A DNA stretch of 64,000 bases from Flagellimonas maritima (GCF_003269425.1 NZ_CP030104.1:124001-188000); one strand, 5' to 3'; shown: positions 51,031 to 60,781, counted from the stretch's first letter. The notes: generated by a model from the sequence alone, not told the origin. Numbers and translations: made by a program.

Positions 51031-52515
51031 TTAATCTCTATCCCACCAAACTGGAGTAACTGGCGTTTCTTGATTGGCCAAAACGTTTTCTTCGTTCCTA
51101 TTTAACTCAGTAGCTGGGTATTCAGCCCTTCTAAACCATTGACCAAAGAAATCACTGTCATCGCTGGCTTCTTCTTGGCGTATTTCAAGTCCAACAAAAA
51201 CCTCATCAGAAAAGTCATATCTTCTAAAGTCGACGAAGGTTTCGGGATTTAAGAAATTGTGTATGTACTTTTCTTTCATTATATGGTTCAACATAAGTTC
51301 ATCTGCGCCAACTGCTATGGCTGGATCAGCCAAATAGTCAGAACCATCAACACCATACATATCCATACTTGCCTGAATACCTTCTAGATAAGCAGAATAT
51401 GCTGCTTCACTAGATCCAGTACTTGTAGTTGTACCACCATTAGCAAGAAAAGCAGCTTCTGCCTCAATAAACTTTGCTTCAGCGTAACTAATTAAAAGTA
51501 GTGGAGAATCAATGCTGGTATAGTATCCGTCGGTTCTAAATCTAGTATTGGCGTCGGTACCATCTGGTGCAAGCCCCTCGCTACCACTTACAAATCCTTT
51601 ATATTCATCTTCACCACCATTTTCTGCAAATAAGGGAAGGCGAGGGTCAATTTCAACAATGCCGCCTTCAAAAGGAAAATAATCCCCATTCATAGAACTT
51701 ACAAGTTGGCTCGCTATATCTTTGCTCAAATTACCTGTTTGCCTAGCTAAGATTTCTTCTGAATACCAAGGATTGATATTTCTTTCATCGAAAAACAATA
51801 AAAAATCATCTTCTGTTGAGCTATATCCATTTGCAATACTTGCTAAAACTTCATTAGAAGAAACAACACCCTTGTTAACTAGATGCAATTGATATCTAGC
51901 TTTAATAGTATACGCAGTACGCAACCATTTTTCAACATCACCACCATATACTATATCTGAATCTCCAAGAGTGAGGTTGGAATTATCAGGGTTTTCTAAA
52001 GCAGAAATGGCATTGTCCAGAATTGAAAATAATTGATTATATATAGATTCTTGCGCATCAAATGCGGGAAACGTATTTTCTGGGGCTTCGCTCGCCTCGC
52101 TGAAAGGTACATTATCCCAAGTATCTGTAGCAATACCTATATTTATTGCTATTAAAACATCTGCAATCGCATTTATGTGCGGAGCATCGTTTTCAATAGC
52201 TTTATCTTTTATAATTCTAAGATTTGGCAATGCATTTAAGTACACCTGTAACCAAAGACCACTTGCTGTTGTCTGACCAGCCGCTCCTCCTCCAGTACTT
52301 ACAAAATTTTGAACATAATTCCCAAAAGAGAGCTCTGCCGAGCGTTGTCCTTGCATAGTGTTCAGAAGAACAGGTCCTACTAAATCCTGCATTCTTAATT
52401 GGTCTACCGTAGCCGTATTTGAAGGTGTATTTATATCATAATAACTATCACTACACCCTATAAAGAAAAACAGGACCAATACTTTAATTGTTATATTTAA
52501 AAATTGTTTTCTCAT
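51031..52515 (-). CDS. SusD/RagB family nutrient-binding lipoprotein
   Basis: A 494-aa surface lipoprotein of the SusD-like_2 type. The signal ends with LVLFFFIGC (Cys about 21). The N-terminal TPR-like helices (about 70-200) include SFGNYVQNFVSTGGGAAG, LRIIKDKAIENDAPHINAIADVLIAINIG and DTWDNVPFSEA, which is the conserved SusD segment. The C-terminal part has LADPAIAVGADELMLNHIMKEKYIHNF. It caps the SusC barrel encoded just upstream in the same transcript and holds the substrate. No sugar or peptide specificity can be read. Confidence 0.9.
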   Translation of the reverse strand: MRKQFLNITIKVLVLFFFIGCSDSYYDINTPSNTATVDQLRMQDLVGPVLLNTMQGQRSAELSFGNYVQNFVSTGGGAAGQTTASGLWLQVYLNALPNLRIIKDKAIENDAPHINAIADVLIAINIGIATDTWDNVPFSEASEAPENTFPAFDAQESIYNQLFSILDNAISALENPDNSNLTLGDSDIVYGGDVEKWLRTAYTIKARYQLHLVNKGVVSSNEVLASIANGYSSTEDDFLLFFDERNINPWYSEEILARQTGNLSKDIASQLVSSMNGDYFPFEGGIVEIDPRLPLFAENGGEDEYKGFVSGSEGLAPDGTDANTRFRTDGYYTSIDSPLLLISYAEAKFIEAEAAFLANGGTTTSTGSSEAAYSAYLEGIQASMDMYGVDGSDYLADPAIAVGADELMLNHIMKEKYIHNFLNPETFVDFRRYDFSDEVFVGLEIRQEEASDDSDFFGQWFRRAEYPATELNRNEENVLANQETPVTPVWWDRD

Positions 52516-52525
52516 AATAATCTTT

Positions 52526-55500
52526 TTAAAATCCTACATTAATACCAAATGAATAGCTTTCCGCTAAAGGAACGCTTAATCCTGCAAAACCATATACATT
52601 ACTACCGGCACTGAACTGATTTCCTTCGGGATCGTATCCTTCATAGGGTGTCCATAAAAGTATATTATTGGCGTTTACGGAAAGGCTTACACGTGATAGA
52701 TTCAAATTACTTAACAATTTTCCGCTCAAGTTATAGCTAAATCCAATATTCCTTAGTTTTACCCATGATGCATCCTGTACTAAAATCTCTGATGCTCTGT
52801 TATAGTCTGTAGAACTTCTATAATAATCCTGATCTATAAGTGTTTCGGTAGTATTTGGAATAAAACCACCATTACCATCATCCATTACACCGTCAAGTAT
52901 TGTAGTTTCATCCCTAAATTCAGTAATTCCTAAAATACCATTTCTAATACCATTTCTTCTACCTGAATCATATAAATCACCTCCTTTTTTATATTCAAGT
53001 AAAAAATTGAACCCTAAACCTTTCCAACTAAAGTTACTACCTAGAGACGAGATAAAATCTGGAAAAGCATTTCCCACTTTTTGACGTTCCTCAAAATCTA
53101 TTTCGGGTTTTCCTTCTTCATCAATATATCGCTCTCCATTTTCATAGCGCCATCTCCATCCATAAAGCGAACCCATTTCATCTCCTTCCCTAACTTCTGA
53201 AGTAATTCCAGCAAATCCTGAATTTGCAAATACTATCGATTCTATATCATCAGGAATTTCCAATACCTTTCCTTCGCTCGTAGACCAGTTAAGTATAAGT
53301 TCCCACTTAAAATCTTTCTTTTGAATAACATCTGCACTTATTAATAATTCATGTCCAAAAACTTCAAAGTCTCCAGCATTCCTTGTTATGCCAGATAGAC
53401 CGGAAGATTGAGCCGTTCCAACTGTAAAGATTTGGTCTTTTACACGAGTATTAAAATAAGCATAATCCATGCGGATACGATTTTTCAAAAATCGAAAGTC
53501 GGCACCCAATTCAGTAGATTGATTTCTTTCTGGAATAATCTCTAAATCCCCGAATCGTGTACTTCTCCGGAATCCTCCAGTGCCCCCAAAAGGGAAATCT
53601 TCATCAACCACAAAAAATTGACCTACATCTCCAAAACCAGGGCCCTTTCCTACTTCAGCCCATGAGGCTCTTAGTTTTCCAAAAGTGAAAATATCATTTT
53701 CACCAAACAAGCTGGATACATCATATGCTAAACTTACTGATGGATAAAAGAAAGACCTATTATCTTTTGGCAATGTAGACAACCAATCATTTCTGCCTGT
53801 AAGTGTCAAAAATAATTTTTCTTTGTAACCTAGTTTCAACTCGCCAAAAACACCAACATTTCTAATTCGTTGAACATCATTATCTATAAAGAAATTTATA
53901 GTATTACCTATTTCATTTATTCCTGGAACATTCAATCGTTCTCCCCTTGCCTCGTCATAATCTCTTTTGGTATCGGATATTTGATGTCCTAATGTTAGAT
54001 CGGTAGAAAAATCATCTGACCAATCTTTATTGAATGCTACCAATAAGTTGGATTCCAAAGCAGTGAAGTTTATATTCTGGTTGAGAATGAAACCACCAAC
54101 TTGAGATCCGCCATCTAAATCCGCGCCAACAAATCGATTTCTTTTATCTGAGTAGTTATCAATCTGTGCTGCATAGGTTACATTGACCCAGTCTTTGGGG
54201 TTCCAGTTTAAAGTAGTATTACCTACCCAGCGGTTTACATTATCTATTAAGCTGCTTGTCTCCATAAGATAACGGGGATTATCTATAATTCCAAAAGAAT
54301 AGTCCCTCTCACTGCCATCAGGATTTATATAATCGTTGATGGGGAACGTACCAGAAAAGAAAGACAAAGCGCTCATAACAGATTTATCTCCTCCGTTAGC
54401 CCTTCTTCCGCCAGATTTTGTATAAGCTATAGAAGTGTTAATTTTAAATCTATCGGTCACTTTATAACCAGTATTTAATCTAAAAGTTGTTTTTTCAAAA
54501 TCTGTATTTGGTAAAATTCCTTGTTCATTATTATTTCCCAAAGAGAAAAAATAATCTAACTTTTCATTAGCTCCACTCAAACTCAAGTTTACTTGAGAAT
54601 TGAATCCTGTCCTAAATATATCATAAGGACTATAGAAGCGATCATCAGATAAATCTACTACAGTTTCATCTTCCAACGTAAAAGAATCATCTGAATATCG
54701 TGGTCCCCATGACCAAAAAACCGTACCGTTCTGAACTCTATTAAAGCCAGTTTCAGATCCAGGGTCGTAAAGTAATCTTGGAGCTCCTCTAAATCCCTCT
54801 CTATAGGTTGTCTGCAATTCTGGTGTAGTTCTTACATTTCTAAATGTTGTAGATGCCGTAAAATTAACTTTTGCTTTACCTTGTTTACCTCTTTTAGTGG
54901 TTATTATAATAGCTCCATTAGAAGCCCGTACACCATAAAGAGCAGTTGCTGCGGCTCCTTTTAAAACGCTGAAAGATTCAATATCTTCTGGGTTTATGTC
55001 TCCAGCTCTATTTGAAAAAGCAAACTGTTCAGCACTATCTGGAGAATTGGAACCAGCACTAGGTCTCACTTCTCCCGAAAAAGTATCATTGTTCAATGCT
55101 ATACCATCCACAATTATAAGAGGTTGGTTGTTTCTATTAGGATTAACAGAAGTGACCCCACGAATTAGAATATCAACACCTCCACCTGCTGCACCCGAAG
55201 TCCTATTAATTTGAACACCTGCTACCCTACCCTGTAAGGTCTCAATTGGATTTGCTTGACCAATAAGATTAACATCTTCTGCTTTTATTTGCGTAACAGC
55301 ATACCCAAGTGAACGTCGCTTCTGCTCAACACCAAATGCAGTCACAACTACTTCGTCCAGAGCTTGAGAGTCCTCAAGCATAACAACATTGATCGTATTA
55401 CTTGACCCAACTGTTGCTTGTTGAGCTTTCATACCTAAATAAGAAAATTCTAAAATGTCGCCTTGGTTTGCAGCTATAGAATAATTTCCATCAAAATCCG

Positions 55501-55648
55501 TGGTGGTACCATTGTTGGTTTCAAGTACAACAATGGATACTCCAGGTAAAGGAGTTCCTGATTCGTCAACAACACTTCCCGTAATGGTCTGACCATAGGA
55601 GAATGCTGCAAACAATAAAGTAAAAGTGGTGAAAATTGCTTTTGTCAT
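52526..55648 (-). CDS. SusC/RagA family TonB-linked outer membrane protein
   Basis: A 1040-aa TonB-dependent importer. A signal peptide (MTKAIFTTFTLLFAAFSYGQ) is followed by a carboxypeptidase-D-like domain (ITGSVVDESGTPLPGVSIVVLETNNGTTTDFDGNYSI), the TonB box and plug (EVVVTAFGVEQKRRSLGYAVTQIKAEDV, GRVAGVQINRTSGAAGGGVDILIRG), a RagA-type signature (NPLIIVDGIALN-like), and a barrel to the aromatic C terminus. It forms the pedal-bin complex with the SusD-like protein 10 bp downstream. There is no nearby CAZyme, sulfatase or SusR/HTCS, so the substrate is unknown. Confidence 0.93.
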   Translation of the reverse strand: MTKAIFTTFTLLFAAFSYGQTITGSVVDESGTPLPGVSIVVLETNNGTTTDFDGNYSIAANQGDILEFSYLGMKAQQATVGSSNTINVVMLEDSQALDEVVVTAFGVEQKRRSLGYAVTQIKAEDVNLIGQANPIETLQGRVAGVQINRTSGAAGGGVDILIRGVTSVNPNRNNQPLIIVDGIALNNDTFSGEVRPSAGSNSPDSAEQFAFSNRAGDINPEDIESFSVLKGAAATALYGVRASNGAIIITTKRGKQGKAKVNFTASTTFRNVRTTPELQTTYREGFRGAPRLLYDPGSETGFNRVQNGTVFWSWGPRYSDDSFTLEDETVVDLSDDRFYSPYDIFRTGFNSQVNLSLSGANEKLDYFFSLGNNNEQGILPNTDFEKTTFRLNTGYKVTDRFKINTSIAYTKSGGRRANGGDKSVMSALSFFSGTFPINDYINPDGSERDYSFGIIDNPRYLMETSSLIDNVNRWVGNTTLNWNPKDWVNVTYAAQIDNYSDKRNRFVGADLDGGSQVGGFILNQNINFTALESNLLVAFNKDWSDDFSTDLTLGHQISDTKRDYDEARGERLNVPGINEIGNTINFFIDNDVQRIRNVGVFGELKLGYKEKLFLTLTGRNDWLSTLPKDNRSFFYPSVSLAYDVSSLFGENDIFTFGKLRASWAEVGKGPGFGDVGQFFVVDEDFPFGGTGGFRRSTRFGDLEIIPERNQSTELGADFRFLKNRIRMDYAYFNTRVKDQIFTVGTAQSSGLSGITRNAGDFEVFGHELLISADVIQKKDFKWELILNWSTSEGKVLEIPDDIESIVFANSGFAGITSEVREGDEMGSLYGWRWRYENGERYIDEEGKPEIDFEERQKVGNAFPDFISSLGSNFSWKGLGFNFLLEYKKGGDLYDSGRRNGIRNGILGITEFRDETTILDGVMDDGNGGFIPNTTETLIDQDYYRSSTDYNRASEILVQDASWVKLRNIGFSYNLSGKLLSNLNLSRVSLSVNANNILLWTPYEGYDPEGNQFSAGSNVYGFAGLSVPLAESYSFGINVGF

Positions 55649-56049
55649 AAGTTAGTTATTAAAAATGGTGGCTAAAAGTGTATAAAAATTGTTAATTATC
55701 AAACAATATTATCTTAAAATGTTTGATTTCTAATCAACAATTAACAGATTTAGCGATTTAGTACCGATTTTTTGCAGTATTATCATTGAAAATGGTAAAA
55801 ATTAGCAGCAAAATACCGCAAAATTCTTGTCGAATCCATTAATACCTTCAAAAAATGCATTTTTTTGCTTTTAATGTAGCTGTGAAATCTGTTTCCTTAA
55901 TCAAGTGTTTGCTTTTAAATTAATATTGAAAGAATCGTATTACATTACTTTTCCGTACCATCCAAATATTTTAATCTGTAAAATCGATTTTGTACATAAT
56001 TCTTTGTAAATTAAAGGGTTAATTAATACTAATCTTAAAAGTCGAGGAT
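55649..56049. promoter_or_regulatory. Divergent promoter spacer of SusC and lipocalin-like gene
   Basis: This 401-bp non-coding gap between susC-like (minus) and the gene at 56050 (plus) is AT-rich. I see no clean consensus promoter, no anti-sigma or sigma gene, and no riboswitch fold I recognise. It probably holds both start regions. Confidence 0.4.
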
Positions 56050-56496
56050 ATGAAAAAACTACTTGGATTGGTTTTGTTGATGTTACTTTTTGTTTCTGCC
56101 ACAGAATTTACATCTTCTAAACCTGAAGCAAATAATTCCATTGAAGGCACATGGGAATTACAAAGCTTCTATAGCTACGATGGACAGGACATTACGGATA
56201 CCATAAAAAAATCTGAGGGATACCGCCAGGTCAAAATGTATTCTAAAGGTAAGATTATGTGGACCAGATATGTCCCTGATGACCCCAACGGAAGATTTGG
56301 CTATGGTTCTTACAGAATTACCGAAAACTCATTAACTGAAACTATAGAGTACGGCGATGACAATATGATGAAAGCATTGGACACCATGAGGAACTTTACT
56401 TTTGAACTAAAATTAAAAGAGGATACCTTTAGTCAGATTACACTTGATGATGAAGGTAATAGAACATTTTCCGAAAATTATATACGTATTGATTAG
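56050..56496 (+). CDS. Secreted lipocalin-like hypothetical protein
   Basis: A 148-aa exported protein with a signal peptide (MKKLLGLVLLMLLFVSATEF). The mature part begins IEGTWELQSFYSYDGQ, the G-x-W lipocalin start, then alternating strands (YRQVKMYSKGKIMWTRYVPDD, YGSYRITENSLTETIEYGDD, FTFELKLKEDTFSQITLDDEG). It is likely a small beta-barrel of the lipocalin-like superfamily; ligand and role are unknown. It is preceded by AGTCGAGGAT, a purine-rich run before the ATG. Confidence 0.65.
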   Translation: MKKLLGLVLLMLLFVSATEFTSSKPEANNSIEGTWELQSFYSYDGQDITDTIKKSEGYRQVKMYSKGKIMWTRYVPDDPNGRFGYGSYRITENSLTETIEYGDDNMMKALDTMRNFTFELKLKEDTFSQITLDDEGNRTFSENYIRID

Positions 56497-56520
56497 CCCC
56501 TATATGTTTTTTAAATATAA

Positions 56521-56561
56521 AAGCGCCCAGAAATCGATTTCTATTTGATTCCAAGGCGCTT
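56521..56561. terminator. Bidirectional terminator hairpin
   Basis: AAGCGCC (56521-56527) pairs with GGCGCTT (56555-56561). The loop contains a further perfect palindrome AGAAATCGATTTCT. It lies between the convergent lipocalin-like and trxB genes. Confidence 0.6.
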
Positions 56562-56596
56562 ACTTTTCTAAATAAAATGATTGTTTTAGATGTATT

Positions 56597-57574
56597 TTAA
56601 TCCCAACGAGCGGTCACTTCTTCAGTTGATCCAACTGAGGCCAAATATCTTTCGGCATCCAAAGCGGCCATACATCCTGTTCCTGCAGCAGTAACTGCTT
56701 GCCTGTATTCTTTATCTTGTACATCTCCACTTGCAAAAACTCCCGGTTTGTTTGTTTTGGTCGATTTTCCTTCAGTTAATATATAACCAGTATCGTCCAT
56801 GTTTAATTGGCCTTTGAAAATATCGGTATTTGGTTTATGCCCGATAGCTATAAAAAGTCCAGTAATAGCAATTTCTTCTTTTTCTCCTGTTTGATTGTTT
56901 ACCATCCTTAGACCCTCTACTACTTGTTCACCTAGGACCTCATCTACTTCAGTATTGTATTTAATAACAATATTATCAAGATTTTTGACACGGTGCTGCA
57001 TTGCTTTGGAAGCTCTCATATAATCTTTACGCACCAACATTGTTACTTTTTTACAGATATTGGCAAGATAAGAGGCTTCTTCTGCTGCTGTATCCCCAGC
57101 ACCAACTATTGCAACCTCTTGGTCTTTATAGAAAAATCCATCACAAACAGCACAAGCAGATACTCCGCCTCCACGCAATCGTTGCTCGCTTGGAATATTC
57201 AGATATTTTGCTGAAGCCCCTGTTGAGATAATGACACTTTCGGCTTCAATTAATTTTGTATCATCTACAGTAATTTTATGTATACCTCCAACTTCATCAC
57301 TGAAATCCACTTTAGTGACCATTCCAATTCGAACATCTGTTCCAAACCTTTCCGCTTGTTTTTGAAGCTGTACCATCATCGTAGGACCATCTATTCCTTC
57401 TGGATAACCTGGAAAATTATCTACTTCGGTCGTTGTGGTAAGTTGACCGCCAGGTTCCATACCTGTATACATAACGGGTTTTAAATCTGCCCTAGCTGCA
57501 TAAATAGCAGCAGTGTAACCAGCTGGACCAGATCCTATAATCAATGTTTTTAATCGTTCTATTTGTTCAGACAT
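56597..57574 (-). CDS. trxB: Thioredoxin-disulfide reductase
   Basis: A 325-aa flavoprotein. The FAD motif GSGPAG is at 14-19, the redox pair Cys141 and Cys144 in SACAVCDGFF and the NADPH motif GAGDTA about 158-163. The C-terminal GVFASGDVQDKEYRQAVTAAGTGCMAALDAERYL binds FAD. It reduces thioredoxin with NADPH. The start at 57574 follows a very good promoter (57604-57636). Confidence 0.95.
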   Translation of the reverse strand: MSEQIERLKTLIIGSGPAGYTAAIYAARADLKPVMYTGMEPGGQLTTTTEVDNFPGYPEGIDGPTMMVQLQKQAERFGTDVRIGMVTKVDFSDEVGGIHKITVDDTKLIEAESVIISTGASAKYLNIPSEQRLRGGGVSACAVCDGFFYKDQEVAIVGAGDTAAEEASYLANICKKVTMLVRKDYMRASKAMQHRVKNLDNIVIKYNTEVDEVLGEQVVEGLRMVNNQTGEKEEIAITGLFIAIGHKPNTDIFKGQLNMDDTGYILTEGKSTKTNKPGVFASGDVQDKEYRQAVTAAGTGCMAALDAERYLASVGSTEEVTARWD

Positions 57575-57603
57575 ACTCGTGCTTTATACATATATTGATT
57601 TTA

Positions 57604-57636
57604 CAAAAGTAGGTTTTTTGAACAGAAACTTACAAA
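57604..57636 (-). promoter_or_regulatory. Strong candidate promoter of trxB
   Basis: On the minus strand TTTG (57636-57633) is followed after 21 bp by TACTTTTG (57611-57604), an exact match to TTTG...TAnnTTTG. The trxB ATG is 30 bp further on. Confidence 0.7.
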
Positions 57637-57729
57637 GTGTTCTACCGCTATTAAATTAATTGATTTAGGCAAAGTTTTCAAAAAAAAGGACATAAGAACA
57701 GCTTATACTATCGAAGTTCAACCAAAACG

Positions 57730-57757
57730 AAAAGAGCCCTAGGAAAAAGGCTCTTTT
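57730..57757 (+). terminator. Orphan terminator hairpin
   Basis: AAAAGAGCC (57730-57738) and GGCTCTTTT (57749-57757) are perfect 9-bp arms with a 10-base loop and a T tail on the plus strand. The nearest upstream plus-strand gene ends more than 1.2 kb away. Confidence 0.55.
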
Positions 57758-58261
57758 TATAAATAAGTAGGTTAAGTGTATAAGTATATCAATAAAATCT
57801 TTTTAAAAACGTTACAACCAAGGAGCTCAACCTCATAACTCCTTGGCGTAACGTAAACCTCTTTCAAATAAAATGGTTAAGAAAAAATACTCTTAAAGCA
57901 TTAACATTCAAATTCATATCTATTCTTGAAGGTTTATCTAAAGTGTCATTTATTTTATGACTACTAACTCGGTGTAAACTTAGTATTGAATTATTGATTT
58001 TAGACACCTCAATTAACCAATGGGCGGTTTCCGTTTACGAATGGGCCTTCTGGATCAATATTTAATTTTTAAATCAAGATTTATAAAACGGTTCCCATAA
58101 AAATAACGAGATAAAAAAACAGCTAATAATTCCAAATATATGTTTGGAAACTATTAACTGCTTGGATAGCCTATTTGACAAGAAAATAAAACCGACTATA
58201 CCTTATATAGAGTGACTAGAGAATTGACTTAGATTAGATGCCATGTATTAAATGCGATTGG

Positions 58262-59011
58262 TTAATCTAGAAAATTAACAACGCCTGTGTCCATATCATA
58301 GACTGCACCTTTAATTGCAACTTCTCCTTTTATATACATTTCATTGAGTATAGGACTATCGGCTTTTATCTTTTCTACTGCATGTTTTACATTGTTCTCG
58401 CTTACTTCGTGAACAAAAAGACGATTTTTGGAAGATCTTTCTCCTTTGGCTTTAGTTGACATTTTAATTGCCGGCTTTATATTGGCCAGCATACCGGTTA
58501 TATTTCCTAATTCCACATCATCAATGGCAGCGTGGATTGCGCCACAGTTCTCATGGCCCATTACCAATATCAATTTAGCTCCTGACACTTTGCACGCAAA
58601 TTCCATACTTCCCAAAATGTCATTATTTATAAAGTTTCCCGCTACCCGTGCCACAAACATATCACCAATTCCTTTATCAAAAACATCTTCTACCGGCACC
58701 CTACTATCAACACAAGAAAGAACAATAGCTTTAGGATATTGACCTGCTACACTCTCCCTAATTTGAACAGAATGGTCCCTAGCTGTTAAATCACTACGTA
58801 CAAATCGTTCATTTCCAGCTCGGAGATTCATTAATACATCTTCAGGTGAAAGCAAAGCTTGCTCCTCAGCGCTTAATACATCCTCAACTAGAATACGATT
58901 TTTATCTATTAGAACTTTATTGTTTTCTGATGTATCCATATCCTGCGCTTGGACAGCTATTACAACTGTTGATAGCGCTATAAAAACAAAGGGCTTAAAA
59001 TAATTTTTCAT
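58262..59011 (-). CDS. Exported beta-class carbonic anhydrase
   Basis: A 249-aa beta-carbonic anhydrase. The zinc site is complete: Cys100, Asp102 and Arg104 (SCVDSRVP), His153 and Cys156 (GHENCGA). Further motifs include MFVARVAGNF. Unlike most beta enzymes it has a signal peptide (MKNYFKPFVFIALSTVVIAVQAQ) and about 40 extra residues before the core, so it should act in the periplasm. It converts CO2 to bicarbonate. TATTTTTG, a -7-like element, lies about 20 bp before the ATG (minus strand). Confidence 0.92.
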   Translation of the reverse strand: MKNYFKPFVFIALSTVVIAVQAQDMDTSENNKVLIDKNRILVEDVLSAEEQALLSPEDVLMNLRAGNERFVRSDLTARDHSVQIRESVAGQYPKAIVLSCVDSRVPVEDVFDKGIGDMFVARVAGNFINNDILGSMEFACKVSGAKLILVMGHENCGAIHAAIDDVELGNITGMLANIKPAIKMSTKAKGERSSKNRLFVHEVSENNVKHAVEKIKADSPILNEMYIKGEVAIKGAVYDMDTGVVNFLD

Positions 59012-59067
59012 AATAATTGATTTAATTTTTATTAGTCGACAAAAATAAATAATTAAATAAATCTGAT

Positions 59068-59114
59068 ACTATTACTATTCATAAATAATAGTTAAACTAT
59101 TAATATATAATAGT
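59068..59114. promoter_or_regulatory. Cluster of ACTATT/AATAGT sites
   Basis: ACTATT occurs at 59068, 59074 and 59096, and its complement AATAGT at 59087 and 59109. The five copies in 47 bp lie just upstream of the carbonic anhydrase promoter region, a possible regulator-binding array. Confidence 0.4.
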
Positions 59115-59284
59115 AATACTTTCTTTTCTGATTTTTTTGAAAAAATATTAATGTTGTTATATTATTATCTTCAACATAAAAGATAACGGAACTGTTTTAC
59201 TACAAAGCTTAACTTATTTGGTAATAACTTAAGTCTGTTACACCGACTTTATGTAATTTCAAAAAATAAAACCAACCATATAAT

Positions 59285-60289
59285 ATGGGTAAAATAAGCA
59301 GCCTTTCCATTAGACAGATTTTTGTTCTGGTCAGTATCACTGTAATATCTATTTTAATTTTTATGGAACTTCTCCCGTATTTTTCGGGTGTTTTAGGAGC
59401 GATAACTTTTTATGTTTTATTAAGAAAACATATGAAAAAACTCCTTTCAAAGGGTTTAGGAAAAAATTTTTCTGCTTTAATCCTAATGTTGTTCTCTCTT
59501 ATTGCCATTCTTCTCCCGTTTTTAGGAATTGTTCTTATGACAGCTGATAAAATAGGTAAGGCCGTGGTAAAATCCGAAGCAGTTTTTAAATTGGTATCTG
59601 AGAAACTAAAGAATATCAATGATAGACTTGGAGTAGATATAGCACCAGTTTTCGATTCGGAACGTATTTCAGGGTTTATTTCCGACCAATTGAACAATTT
59701 TGCAGGTGGAGCCTTTAATGCTACTGTTTCAATCGCGATTATGTACTTTCTTTTATTTTATATGCTTACAAATCAAAAACGCCTTAAAGAAACCTTGTTC
59801 GAATATATACCTATAACTGATAGAAATTTAAATTTAATTGGCAGTGGAGTACGCCAAATGGTAAGGGCAAATGCCCTGGGCATTCCACTTGTGGCTATTG
59901 CACAAGGTATAGTGGCACTTATCGGGTTCTTGATATTCGGAATAAATGAACCTTGGTTCTGGGCACTAATTGTTACCATTGGCTCAATGATTCCTTTTGT
60001 AGGAACGGCAATTGGAATTCTACCACTTTTTTTGTTGTTGCTTTCCAACGGGCAAACTTCAACAGCTTGGGCTATTTTTATTTATGGATTTTTCGTTATA
60101 GGCACCACTGATAATTTCATAAGACTCTATATTCTTAAACGTATCGATGATGTACATCCTCTTATTACATTAATCGGTGTTATTATAGGAATACCCATGT
60201 TTGGGTTCATCGGTTTGATTTTTGGGCCACTTTTAATAAGTCTTTTCCTGATTATCGTTAAAATCTATAAAAATGAATATGGAATTTAG
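59285..60289 (+). CDS. AI-2E family transporter
   Basis: A 334-aa membrane protein of the AI-2E (UPF0118/PerM) family with about eight helices. Conserved segments: LLPYFSGVLGAITFYVLLRKHMKKLL near the N terminus, NAFAGGAFNATVSI-like central part (NFAGGAFNATVSIAIMYFLLFYML), IPLVAIAQGIVALIGFLIFGINEPWFWALIVTIGSMIPFVGTAIGILP and HPLITLIGVIIGIPMFGFIGLIFGPLL. Members were named for AI-2 export or Na+/H+ antiport; the true role varies. It is likely monocistronic. Confidence 0.88.
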   Translation: MGKISSLSIRQIFVLVSITVISILIFMELLPYFSGVLGAITFYVLLRKHMKKLLSKGLGKNFSALILMLFSLIAILLPFLGIVLMTADKIGKAVVKSEAVFKLVSEKLKNINDRLGVDIAPVFDSERISGFISDQLNNFAGGAFNATVSIAIMYFLLFYMLTNQKRLKETLFEYIPITDRNLNLIGSGVRQMVRANALGIPLVAIAQGIVALIGFLIFGINEPWFWALIVTIGSMIPFVGTAIGILPLFLLLLSNGQTSTAWAIFIYGFFVIGTTDNFIRLYILKRIDDVHPLITLIGVIIGIPMFGFIGLIFGPLLISLFLIIVKIYKNEYGI

Positions 60290-60298
60290 ATAAAGGAA

Positions 60299-60736
60299 TT
60301 AATTTATTATTTCACCTTTTGAATTGAATTCAATATCAACCTTAGATCCATCCTTTTTGAACTCAACATCATAAAACGTCCCTTTAGAATGGTGTTGAAC
60401 TTTTTCTATTTCAACAATTTTTAAATCCTTATAATTATCTTCTATAGCCTCTTTTATTGCTTTGGGCACATCTTTTTTATCGATGGAACTTTCTGTTTCA
60501 ATCCATTTTCCCTCAGGTGTAAAGTCTGCCCTGTAAGAGATGCCGTCAATTTTAAAATGTGATTCATAATTCCCATTTTTGTCCAAATGCCAATCAGGAT
60601 CATTTTCATTTGGGTACATATCAATAAAAGTACTTTTTACCTCTTGGGGCGCCTGCCCTTTTGTTTCGGATATGCAAGAGCATGTTAAAAGTATATAAGT
60701 GCTTAAAACAAAAAAATTATTCTTTATATGCAGCAT
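60299..60736 (-). CDS. PepSY-like domain lipoprotein
   Basis: A 145-aa protein with a signal ending ILLTCSC (candidate lipobox) and a PepSY-like domain (PF11396 type): QEVKSTFIDMYPNENDPDWHLDKNGNYESHFKIDGISYRADFTPEGKWIETE, then IKEAIEDNYKDLKIVEIEKVQHHSKGTFYDVEFKKDGSKVDIEFNSKGEI. It is the one-domain-plus version common in Bacteroidota. The role is unknown. It is divergent from the small membrane-protein gene at 60842. Confidence 0.82.
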   Translation of the reverse strand: MLHIKNNFFVLSTYILLTCSCISETKGQAPQEVKSTFIDMYPNENDPDWHLDKNGNYESHFKIDGISYRADFTPEGKWIETESSIDKKDVPKAIKEAIEDNYKDLKIVEIEKVQHHSKGTFYDVEFKKDGSKVDIEFNSKGEIIN

Positions 60737-60781
60737 ATTTGTTTTTTGAAAATTTCAATTGAGTTAAAACTAAAACCATAA

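Larger units (their letters stand above)
57575..58261. other. 687-bp gene-free gap with an isolated terminator-like hairpin
   Basis: No protein gene is seen. It contains the trxB promoter at its left end, a clean hairpin at 57730-57757 (AAAAGAGCC and GGCTCTTTT, 10-base loop) with T-rich ends, and then about 500 bp of featureless AT-rich DNA before the carbonic anhydrase stop. The hairpin fits no adjacent gene end, so a small RNA is possible. Confidence 0.5.
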
